Below are positions 52,977 through 61,287 of a stretch of 64,000 nt of DNA, in pieces. How positions within the stretch are numbered: position 1 is the first letter of the stretch; the number at the start of each line of letters is the position of its first letter. Both the position numbers and the translations under genes were made by a program. The notes under the pieces were generated by a model. That model saw nothing but the letters and a program-made list of their open reading frames with translations, did not search any database and was not told where the DNA came from. Origin of the DNA: Brumimicrobium sp. (lineage in GTDB: Bacteria; Bacteroidota; Bacteroidia; Flavobacteriales_D; Crocinitomicaceae); contig JAMLGZ010000002.1 of NCBI GenBank assembly GCA_023957385.1, positions 558,001-622,000 on the forward strand. Direction: 5' to 3'.

Positions 52977-54893
52977 TTATAAGTCTAGGTATTGTTTATA
53001 GAGTAATTGCATGAGCGCATCACATCTTTTGCGTTCCTCACTCAAAGCTTCTTCTGATTCAAAAGTATTGGTTAAATATTTCTGATAATCAAGATGGAAG
53101 GTAAATTTACCCCGAGGAGATACCCAACCAAACCCTCTAGTAGTGGCATGCAAAGCATAAGGAGGTGTTTCTGCACTTAAAAGATTTTTGCTCCAAGGAT
53201 AATCATCTGTTTGAATATTTAGTTGTTGTAGCAGCGTTTGAGCGATATCCGATTGTGAACCTATCTTGTCAATAACTAAGCCTTTAACTTCATCTTTCAA
53301 AGCAGGTCCATAAAAAAGGAGAGGGATATGGTAGAATTCAGAACTATTTGGGTTGGTCTCATACGGAGAGGCATGCCCATGATCAGCTACAATAACGAAT
53401 AACGTATTTTGATACCACGGTTCTTTACTGGCATTCTTTATAAAATCAGATATACATTCATCGGCATATAAAACAGAATTCATAAAGTCTGCCTCTTTCC
53501 CTTTCCATTTTGCTTTTCGTGGAGCAGGGCAGTCATAGGGAGAATGAGTACTTCCCGTAAAAGCACATTCTAAAAATGGTTCCTTTTGTTGATTGATTTC
53601 GTGTAAGAATAACTTGAATAAATCTTCATCATAATAATTGAGTTTTCCCTTTCTATATCCTGTAGGGAAATCAGATTCGTCGTGAATGCGTTCAAACCCA
53701 TGGTCATTAAAATAGCTGCCAATATTTCCATATTTTAAATCTCCACTAAAGTAAAATCCCGCCGTATATCCCAATGGTTTTAATGTTTGATTTAGGGCAG
53801 TGAGTTTACGATGTTTAGCCGGTTGCATGGTGATAAAGATTTCTGGTAATGCAGGATAACCTGAGAAAATACTAGAATTTCCTACTTCAGATGTAGTCGA
53901 TGTAGAATAAATATTTGTAAATAAGATTCCCTCTTTTGAAAGACTATCAAATTCGGGAGAAGCTCCGGGTTCTCCTGTAATTCGGTTACTGACCTTAGCT
54001 GTCCAACTTTCGAGAATTAGAAAAATAATATTTGGCTTTTTCGTATTTAAAATTTCTATCTCTGAGGTCTTGTCATAGGTATAAAAATCATGAAGTATTT
54101 GTTCGATTTCACTTTCCTTATAATTACTTAAAAACTCACCAATATTTGAACGACGATAAAGTATAAAGCTCTTCCCAAAGAAATAAGGAGAATTTACCGA
54201 GACATCATTGAGAACATAATTCTTGGAATAATAGGCTGCATCAATATTAATGGGTATCTGTTGCCAACCACCTCGCGCAAATAGAAAATAAAATCCAAGT
54301 AATAGAGGTAAAATAGGTATGAGAATGACAGTCTTTAGCTTCCAAGATATCTTTGGCTGCTCGGGGATTTGTTTAAATAGCCAATTAAGTATTTTAATTC
54401 CAAAAATAATTTCTAAAATACTATAGACAACAAACCAAATAGTCATACTATAATCAGCTGTTCTAAATACTTCATCAGGATTGATGAGGTGCACAAATAC
54501 CCGGGCGCTTAGTTTTGAATTCCACTCTGCATACGCATTTATTTCTCCGGAATGAATAAATACAACAAGTAATAATTCAATGATTATGAAGAGCTTAAAT
54601 AAGTAAATTAATATTCTTTTAGGAAATAGCGAGTAAACCGTAATTAGAATAAGTGGAATAGCACTGAGTAAACTTCCAGTAGTAATATCCAAGCGAATAG
54701 ATTGGAAAAATACTTGAATCCATTCCCAAAAGCTAGTACCTGAGAGTCTATCTAGATTATGAATAGAAAAAAGAATACGTTGAAAGTCAAAAACTAATAT
54801 CCAAAAAAGAAGAAGGAAGGCAAAATTGCGTAGTATTCTCAACCAGATATTCATGTCCAAAAAGAGATTTCTCTTATTTTTCTTCTGTTTCAA
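52977..54893 (-). CDS. LTA synthase-like sulfatase, membrane protein (638 aa)
   Basis: Five N-terminal membrane helices (within about 15-215) are followed by an extracytoplasmic alkaline-phosphatase-fold sulfatase domain: NIIFLILESWTAKVSN, STTSEVGNSSIFSGYP with the probable nucleophile Thr/Ser, and IVADHGHASPYE (metal ligands). Family members transfer phosphoglycerol or phosphoethanolamine to lipids or glycans in the periplasm. Without teichoic acids in this phylum the substrate is unknown. The ATG at 54893 overlaps the preceding gene by 20 bases; an internal ATG at 54854 (MNIWLRILRN) is an alternative start. Confidence 0.88.
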   Translation of the reverse strand: MKQKKNKRNLFLDMNIWLRILRNFAFLLLFWILVFDFQRILFSIHNLDRLSGTSFWEWIQVFFQSIRLDITTGSLLSAIPLILITVYSLFPKRILIYLFKLFIIIELLLVVFIHSGEINAYAEWNSKLSARVFVHLINPDEVFRTADYSMTIWFVVYSILEIIFGIKILNWLFKQIPEQPKISWKLKTVILIPILPLLLGFYFLFARGGWQQIPINIDAAYYSKNYVLNDVSVNSPYFFGKSFILYRRSNIGEFLSNYKESEIEQILHDFYTYDKTSEIEILNTKKPNIIFLILESWTAKVSNRITGEPGASPEFDSLSKEGILFTNIYSTSTTSEVGNSSIFSGYPALPEIFITMQPAKHRKLTALNQTLKPLGYTAGFYFSGDLKYGNIGSYFNDHGFERIHDESDFPTGYRKGKLNYYDEDLFKLFLHEINQQKEPFLECAFTGSTHSPYDCPAPRKAKWKGKEADFMNSVLYADECISDFIKNASKEPWYQNTLFVIVADHGHASPYETNPNSSEFYHIPLLFYGPALKDEVKGLVIDKIGSQSDIAQTLLQQLNIQTDDYPWSKNLLSAETPPYALHATTRGFGWVSPRGKFTFHLDYQKYLTNTFESEEALSEERKRCDALMQLLYKQYLDL

Positions 54894-55158
54894 TTTCTAA
54901 AGAAGCACATTCTTTAGCTTTTTCTTGCAATTCAATAGCATCCATTTCTTGAAAAGTTTTGCAAACAGAATCCCTTTTCTCAATTAAAAGATGCAAACTA
55001 TCAGCTCCTTCTTGTGTAGCTTCTCGTGAAAAGAAAGATTCAGATAACTGATTCACAGCCTGTCCCGCTTCGACACAATCACAAATTGTAGATTTTCCAT
55101 TATTGGAATTACAGGCTAATAAGGTGAAAACGAGGGATAGTAAAATAATGCTTCTCAT
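54874..55158 (-). CDS. Small hypothetical lipoprotein (94 aa)
   Basis: The signal MRSIILLSLVFTLLAC ends in a lipobox Cys at residue 16. The mature part is a helical, Glu-rich chain with three further Cys (ICDC, VCKTF, ECASL) and no recognised domain. It lies 3 bases after gatC and overlaps the sulfatase gene by 20 bases, so the three are co-transcribed. Function unknown. Confidence 0.65.
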   Translation of the reverse strand: MRSIILLSLVFTLLACNSNNGKSTICDCVEAGQAVNQLSESFFSREATQEGADSLHLLIEKRDSVCKTFQEMDAIELQEKAKECASLEIETEEK

Positions 55159-55161
55159 AGA

Positions 55162-55458
55162 TTAACTATTTTTGTCAAGAACCTTAGGAATTCGGATGTA
55201 ATCTGAATCCTTTTTAGGAGCATTCAGCAAGATTTCTTCATGAGAAATAGATGTTTTAGGCTCATCGTCTCTCAGAATGTTAATTTCATTAGATAGGTAA
55301 ATCAAAGGCTCTATATCGTCTGTGTTTACTTTTTCTAATTTTCCCATAAAATCAAGAATTCGTTGCATATTTTCTTTGATTTCTTCTCTTTCCTCTCCTG
55401 AAAATGAAAGTTTTGCCAACTGAGATATATGATCGATTAATTCATCATTAAATTCCAT
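55162..55458 (-). CDS. gatC: Glutamyl-tRNA(Gln)/aspartyl-tRNA(Asn) amidotransferase subunit C
   Basis: The 98-residue protein has the GatC pattern: LIDHISQLAKLSFSGEEREE, ILDFMGKLEKVNTDDIEPL, LRDDEPKTSISHEEILLNAP and YIRIPKVL. It stabilises the GatA-GatB complex that amidates misacylated tRNA. gatA and gatB are not in this window. It is read with the two following genes. Confidence 0.93.
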   Translation of the reverse strand: MEFNDELIDHISQLAKLSFSGEEREEIKENMQRILDFMGKLEKVNTDDIEPLIYLSNEINILRDDEPKTSISHEEILLNAPKKDSDYIRIPKVLDKNS

Positions 55459-55589
55459 GTCCTCTGTATTTGAAACAAAAATAGTGATTCTTTTTGAGTG
55501 ATTAAGATAAAAATGATTTTAATTATGCAAGTCTTTGGTTGAGTGTCTGACAAAACATTATTTTTGTAACACACATCATAAAAGAAACT

Positions 55590-56561
55590 ATGAGTAGAGT
55601 TTTAACAGGAATTCAAAGTACAGGTGTTCCGCATTTAGGAAATTTATTAGGAGCCATCATTCCCGCTATTGATATGGCAAATAAAGGAGAGAATGAATCT
55701 TTCCTGTTTATTGCTGATTTACATTCATTGACTGCTATTAAAGACGGTGTATTATTGCGTGAAAACACGTATGCAGTAGCTTCTGCTTGGCTGGCTTTTG
55801 GTTTGAACCCTGATAAAACGGTTTTTTATAGACAAAGTGATGTGCCCGAGGTAACAGAGTTAGCCTGGTATTTAATGTGTTATTTTCAATATAATCGATT
55901 GATGCTAGCTCATTCTTTTAAGGATAAAGCAGATAGAATGCAAGATGTGAATGCTGGACTTTTTACCTATCCGATGTTAATGGCTGCTGATATTTTAATG
56001 TATGATGCTGAAAAAGTTCCTGTAGGGAAGGATCAATTGCAACATCTTGAGATGACACGGGATGTAGCTCAAAAAATTAACTCACATATAGGTAAAGACT
56101 TATTTGTTCTTCCAGAAGCCGTTATTCAACAAGAAGTGCAGATTATTCCTGGGACAGATGGTGAAAAGATGAGTAAATCACGGAATAATTTTATAGACAT
56201 CTTCTTACCTGAAAAAGAATTGAGAAAACAAGTAATGAAGATTGAGACGGATAGCACTCCCATGGAAGATCCAAAAGATCCAGAGAAATGTAATGTGTTT
56301 ACTATTTATAAATTGATTGCAAATACAACTCAAATTGAAGAATTAGCTCAAAAATATAGAGCCGGAAATTTTGGGTATGGACATGCAAAACAAGCTCTGT
56401 TTGAGCTGATAATGGAGAAATATAAAGTCCAAAGAGAACGTTTTAATTACTTCATTACACATAAAGAAGAAGTGGATGATATTTTAGGAAAAGGAGCTGA
56501 AAAAGCTAAGCAAATAGCCTATCAAACTTTATTTAGAGTTAGACGAGAACTGGGATATTGA
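55590..56561 (+). CDS. trpS: Tryptophanyl-tRNA synthetase
   Basis: The HIGH-like motif is PHLGNLLGA near the N-terminus and the KMSKS motif is EKMSKSRNNFIDIF at about residue 195; IADLHSLTA and LLMAADILMYDA-type blocks are also present. It charges tRNA-Trp. At 323 residues it has normal length. It stands divergent to gatC. Confidence 0.96.
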   Translation: MSRVLTGIQSTGVPHLGNLLGAIIPAIDMANKGENESFLFIADLHSLTAIKDGVLLRENTYAVASAWLAFGLNPDKTVFYRQSDVPEVTELAWYLMCYFQYNRLMLAHSFKDKADRMQDVNAGLFTYPMLMAADILMYDAEKVPVGKDQLQHLEMTRDVAQKINSHIGKDLFVLPEAVIQQEVQIIPGTDGEKMSKSRNNFIDIFLPEKELRKQVMKIETDSTPMEDPKDPEKCNVFTIYKLIANTTQIEELAQKYRAGNFGYGHAKQALFELIMEKYKVQRERFNYFITHKEEVDDILGKGAEKAKQIAYQTLFRVRRELGY

Positions 56562-56601
56562 ATTTTGAGATTCAGTATAGTTAACCTCTCATCATTTTTA
56601 C

Positions 56602-56632
56602 TCCCGAGGATTTCAGTTGCTCGGGGTCTATT
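56602..56632 (+). terminator. Weak terminator-like hairpin after trpS
   Basis: TCCCGAG ... CTCGGGG encloses an 11-base loop and is followed by TCTATTTG, a poor T-run, about 40 bases after the trpS stop. Confidence 0.4.
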
Positions 56633-56734
56633 TGTAAATTATTTTTCATTTTTTTAAAACTTTACAAATAAATACATGAATAATTATTTAGATTTATTAG
56701 CCTTTTATACATGCAAAACGGGTTAAAATTAATT

Positions 56735-58723
56735 TTATAGCCGTATTCCTATCAAGCATACATCATCTGTTTGTTCATACATGTTTTTCCATTTCTCAAA
56801 TTTTTTGGAAAGTATCTCTTTTTGAACTTCCATTTCATGATGCTGTATATCAAGTAGATATTCACGTAACTGTTCTGATGATAATTCTTTCCCTTCATCA
56901 CCACCTTTTTGACCAGTGTATCCATTTGTAAAAGTGTAAATACTATCACCTTCCTTTAATTGAATGGTATGTGTCTCAAATGGCAAGGAGTTGGAATGTT
57001 TTCCAATAACTTGTTTTGCGGGTGCATATTCTTCTATTTGGGGAATCCCCTTCTGAATAATCCAAAGAGGAATATTTGCCCCAGACCAAGTTAATTGATT
57101 GTTTTGGAGTAAACAAAGTGAAATATTGATTCCTTCATTTATTAAACTTTCATCTTTCTTAAACTCTTGAAGAAGTAGTTCGTTCATTTTGTTTAAGATT
57201 TCTCCGGGATCAGTTAAATTATATTCTCGAATACTTCTATTTAATGCATGATTGCATACAACGCTAACCATAGCTCCTGGCACACCGTGTTCTGTACAAT
57301 CTACGATAGCAAATAAGAGTTTATCCTCTTTCTCTTGAAACCAATAAAAATCGCCTGCTACAATATCTTTTGGTTTAAATAAAACAAATGAATAGGGGAA
57401 GATTTTTTTGATAAGATGGAGAGGAGGGAGCATAGCAGATTGTATTCTTTTAGCATAGGTTATACTGTCCGTAATTTCGTGATTTTTCTCTTCGACTAAT
57501 TGTTTCTGAATCTCTACTTCTTTCTTCTGTTGACTAATTATTTCGTTATCTTTCATCTTATTTCGATAACTTCGTAATACAATTATTGTTAGTAAAAGCA
57601 GAAGTACAAATCCAATAATAAAACTATTACGTTGCAACACTTGTTTCTCTGATTTTTCAGCATTTAAAGCATCTTTTTTTTCTTGTTCAGCCTTCTGTAG
57701 AGCCTCTTTCTTATCGAACTCATATTGCATCTCCTTTTCTATACTTGCTTTCTGATTTTCATCATTTAAAACACTGTCAGTGTACAATATATATTGTTGA
57801 AAAGCATTATATGCTTCTTTATGTTTGTTCAGATGCACATAAGTATCTGATAAATTATCATATACGCTACTAATTAATAATTTATCTCCAAGATCTTTAG
57901 CAATTACCAAAGCCTGTAGAGTAACGTCTTCTGCCTTGTTGTAAAGCTTTTGTTTGTTGTATAGTTTACCTAGGTTGGTTAAATTAATGGCTAGTCCTCT
58001 ATTATTTCCTGTCTGACGATTAATATCTAAAGCTTTACTGTAATATTCTTCTGATTTTTCGAAATCACCTAATAAGTCATAAATAATAGCAATGTTTCCA
58101 ATGTTAGTTCCAATCCCAGATATATTATTAATCTCCTCGTTGATATTTAAAGAAAGAGAATAATACTCAAGAGCTTTTAGATAATCTTTCTTATCTCTAT
58201 AATAGATTCCAATATTACTAAGATTTGCGGCTTGTCCAGACTTATTTCCTGTCTCTTCATATATTTCAAGAGCTTTCAAGTGATATTCTAAAGTACCCTT
58301 CTTATTTCCAAGTTGTCTTTGTACTAAAGCAATATTTCCCATATTAGCAGCCTGACCTTCTTTATCTCCTATTTCTTCATTAACCTTTAAGGCTTTATAA
58401 TAAAAGTCAAGTGATTTATTAAAATCACTTTTTAAGAAATATGCTTTTCCTATACCATTTAAATTTTTTGCTTCTTTTGATTTAATGTTATGTTTATTGG
58501 AATAAAACAGACTCTTTGTATAATAAACAAGAGCAGTATCCGGATTATTTATTAAACTCTGTTCGGCAAGTTGATGGTATATATTAATTAGGTTTGTATC
58601 AGCTTCAATTCCAGATTTGTTTTCCCATTTCTTTAATTCATTTTTCCAAGAGCTAACATCTCCTTGAGCATTTAACCCAAGTGCAATTAGAATAAAGAAG
58701 AAAAGTAAATGAAGACGTTTCAT
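56735..58723 (-). CDS. TPR-repeat membrane protein with SpoIIE-type phosphatase domain (662 aa)
   Basis: After a signal peptide (1-20, LGLNAQG) come about seven tetratricopeptide repeats (about 55-330, e.g. AANMGNIALVQRQLGNKKGT), one transmembrane helix (about 368-387), a coiled-coil linker and a SpoIIE/PP2C domain (about 425-662) with the metal Asp residues in VAGDFYWFQ and AIVDCTEHGVPGAMVS. Such proteins dephosphorylate anti-sigma-factor antagonists or similar partners in response to a periplasmic signal. The ATG at 58723 (MKRLHLLFFF) is chosen over 58750. The segment 660-ending TDDVCLIGIRL is the usual PP2C end, so it is complete. Confidence 0.88.
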   Translation of the reverse strand: MKRLHLLFFFILIALGLNAQGDVSSWKNELKKWENKSGIEADTNLINIYHQLAEQSLINNPDTALVYYTKSLFYSNKHNIKSKEAKNLNGIGKAYFLKSDFNKSLDFYYKALKVNEEIGDKEGQAANMGNIALVQRQLGNKKGTLEYHLKALEIYEETGNKSGQAANLSNIGIYYRDKKDYLKALEYYSLSLNINEEINNISGIGTNIGNIAIIYDLLGDFEKSEEYYSKALDINRQTGNNRGLAINLTNLGKLYNKQKLYNKAEDVTLQALVIAKDLGDKLLISSVYDNLSDTYVHLNKHKEAYNAFQQYILYTDSVLNDENQKASIEKEMQYEFDKKEALQKAEQEKKDALNAEKSEKQVLQRNSFIIGFVLLLLLTIIVLRSYRNKMKDNEIISQQKKEVEIQKQLVEEKNHEITDSITYAKRIQSAMLPPLHLIKKIFPYSFVLFKPKDIVAGDFYWFQEKEDKLLFAIVDCTEHGVPGAMVSVVCNHALNRSIREYNLTDPGEILNKMNELLLQEFKKDESLINEGINISLCLLQNNQLTWSGANIPLWIIQKGIPQIEEYAPAKQVIGKHSNSLPFETHTIQLKEGDSIYTFTNGYTGQKGGDEGKELSSEQLREYLLDIQHHEMEVQKEILSKKFEKWKNMYEQTDDVCLIGIRL

Positions 58724-58822
58724 AAGCCTAAAATAATGAAATTTAATCAAATCTAATCAAATCTAATTGCCTTAATAGGGTTTCTTTTATTTTTTTTGTA
58801 TTATTACCTAAAAGAAATCTTT

Positions 58823-61210
58823 GTGAGAAAAATAGTTATATTAATTGCTCTGATAAACGTGATAGTTTATCCATTATTAGCTCAAACAACTAGTGAGATC
58901 TATAACAAACGAAGCGACACAATTGACGTTTTAAATTATGCTATCAAACTGGATTTTTTGCAAATGTCGCAGCAAAAACTGTTTGGAGAATGTAGTATTA
59001 CCTTCAAAGCCAAAATGAATAATGTGAATAGTATTACATTCGATTTGCAAGGACTAACTGTAGATGCCATAGAAATGGATGGCGATCCTCTAACTTTTTC
59101 GCATGTTGCTTCTATTTTGAAAGCTAATTTCGTGAATCCCTTGAATATAGGAGATGAAAAAGTCATTGCGATTCAATATCATGGAATCCCGGAAACGGAT
59201 CCATCTGGTTTTGGCGGCTTTTATTTCCAAGGTGATTATGCTTATAATGAAGGAGTCGGATTTGCAGATGTGCCGCATAATTATGGACGTGTATGGCATC
59301 CATGTTTTGATAATTTTGTAGAAAGAGCTACGTATGATTTTGAAATTATTTCACCTACAGGATATACAGCCTATTGCAATGGGTTTATTGTGAAAGATAG
59401 TGTAGGTCCTGCAAATGAAAATATCCGCTTTTGGAAAATGGAAGAAGAAATTCCTTCTTATTTAGCATGCGTGGGAGTTGCACCATATACTCATGTAAAT
59501 CAAAGTTATATGAGCGTGCTAGACAGCCATATCATTCCTATTATGTTAACAGCCAAACCACAGGATACCACAAAGTTAAAGAATTCATTCATTCATCTTC
59601 CCAATGCCTTAGCGACCTATGAAACTCGTTTTGGTCCTTATCTGTGGAATAAAGTAGGCTATACCGCAGTTCCTTTTAATGCTGGTGCGATGGAGCATGC
59701 TACAAATATTATGTATCCTTTATTTGCCATTGATGGAAACTTAACTTACGAAACGATGATGGCACATGAATTATCTCATCATTGGTGGGGAGATTTGGTT
59801 ACGTGTAGAACGGCAGAAGATATGTGGATAAATGAAGGAACTGCCTCTTATAGTGAAGCTCTCTTTTTAGAAGATTTATATGGATATGATAAGTATATTT
59901 CCAATATAAAAAGTACTCATTTAGATGTGATTCAAAAGGCGCATTATAACGATGGAGGATTTTATCCTTTATCAGGTGTTCCTGAAAATGTAACCTACGG
60001 TTCTCACTCCTACAGCAAAGGAGCTACCATGTTTCATAATATGCGTACATATCTAGGGGACGCTGCCTTCTTTAACGGTTTAAAATCGGTGTTAAATGCA
60101 TATCAATACAAAGATATTGATGCGCTAGAATTTAGAGATGCATTAACAGCTGCTACTGGAGTAGATATGCATGCCTTTTTTGACGATTATATTTTGAATC
60201 CCGGTTTTAATGGATTTGAAGTTGATTCATTTATAGTTACTCCTCAAGGAGGCCAATTTAAGGTAGATGTTTCTATTCAGCAAAAACTATTTCAAGCTCC
60301 ACACATGTTTACCGATGTTCCGGTTGAAATCACGTTTATGGATGCTAATTGGAATCAGCAAACATTTACAAAAGTATGTTCTGGAGAATATACAAATTTT
60401 ACCCAACTACTGCCTTTTCATCCTGTAATGGTTTACCTGAATGGAGATGATAAATTAGTAAATGCTGTAACTGGCGAAGAATTAATTGTAAAATCAAATG
60501 TGACCAAAAATTTGAATTATGCTTATTTTACGTTGAAAGTTGAAAATGAATCAGATTCATCATTTGTGCGCATAGAGCATTATAGATTAGCTCCCGATAC
60601 AATCCGAAAAGGATATATCCGTGATGCTCTACTTATTTCGCCAAATCGCTATTGGAAAATAGACGGTATTTTTTCTAATAGTTTTAAAGCATCTGGACAG
60701 TTTATCTTTTCCGGAAAAGATGCTGCTGGAGGAAACTTGGATAATGAATTGTTACAACTACCTAATGGACAAATGCATAATGAAGATAGTTTGGTTGTAC
60801 TCTGGAGAGCTAATCAATCAGAAGAGTGGAGTGTCTATGATTATTTTACAGTCGTTTCACAAGGAAGTAAAACAGATGGAAGTGGACGTATCAATCTAAC
60901 AGAAATTCATAAAGGTGAATATACCTTAGCTATCGCTCGTAAACCCTTATGGTTAGAAAAGGAAAAGCCGCAAGGGAAAGTGAAAATTTATCCAAATCCA
61001 GCCAAAAAGAAAATCCGAATTGAATTATCAGAACAAACTAAACAGAATCGTATAAAAATATATGATGCCAAAGGAGCATTAGTATTAGAAGAGACAATGA
61101 ATGAGGCGCAAAATGTTATTTCTATTGAAAAATTGAGAGCTGGAGTGTATTCAGTATCTGTTTTTGTTAATGAAGAACACATAGGGAGCCAAAAGTTAAT
61201 TATAGAGTAA
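58823..61210 (+). CDS. T9SS-exported M1 family aminopeptidase (795 aa)
   Basis: The zinc site HELSHHWWGDLVT and downstream Glu in WINEGTASYSE (HExxH-x18-E), and the GAMEHAT exopeptidase motif define an M1 (aminopeptidase N-like) enzyme. The C-terminal 75 residues (VKIYPNPAKKKIRIEL ... QKLIIE) form a T9SS sorting domain, so it works at the surface on peptides. No ATG is available at a suitable place: GTG at 58823 (opening RKIVILIALINVIVYPLLAQ as signal peptide) is my choice, TTG at 58796 would add nine residues. Confidence 0.88.
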   Translation: MRKIVILIALINVIVYPLLAQTTSEIYNKRSDTIDVLNYAIKLDFLQMSQQKLFGECSITFKAKMNNVNSITFDLQGLTVDAIEMDGDPLTFSHVASILKANFVNPLNIGDEKVIAIQYHGIPETDPSGFGGFYFQGDYAYNEGVGFADVPHNYGRVWHPCFDNFVERATYDFEIISPTGYTAYCNGFIVKDSVGPANENIRFWKMEEEIPSYLACVGVAPYTHVNQSYMSVLDSHIIPIMLTAKPQDTTKLKNSFIHLPNALATYETRFGPYLWNKVGYTAVPFNAGAMEHATNIMYPLFAIDGNLTYETMMAHELSHHWWGDLVTCRTAEDMWINEGTASYSEALFLEDLYGYDKYISNIKSTHLDVIQKAHYNDGGFYPLSGVPENVTYGSHSYSKGATMFHNMRTYLGDAAFFNGLKSVLNAYQYKDIDALEFRDALTAATGVDMHAFFDDYILNPGFNGFEVDSFIVTPQGGQFKVDVSIQQKLFQAPHMFTDVPVEITFMDANWNQQTFTKVCSGEYTNFTQLLPFHPVMVYLNGDDKLVNAVTGEELIVKSNVTKNLNYAYFTLKVENESDSSFVRIEHYRLAPDTIRKGYIRDALLISPNRYWKIDGIFSNSFKASGQFIFSGKDAAGGNLDNELLQLPNGQMHNEDSLVVLWRANQSEEWSVYDYFTVVSQGSKTDGSGRINLTEIHKGEYTLAIARKPLWLEKEKPQGKVKIYPNPAKKKIRIELSEQTKQNRIKIYDAKGALVLEETMNEAQNVISIEKLRAGVYSVSVFVNEEHIGSQKLIIE

Positions 61211-61287
61211 CTATTTTTCTGATTCTCAATAAAATCTGAAGTTCTATGGCATAATCTTTGTTATTTTTAACATATTAAAATATCGAT

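Noticed and set aside
56735..58723. Histidine-kinase-type TPR sensor
   Set aside because: The arrangement TPR-transmembrane helix is shared with kinases, but the C-terminal domain has PP2C/SpoIIE metal motifs and no H-box.
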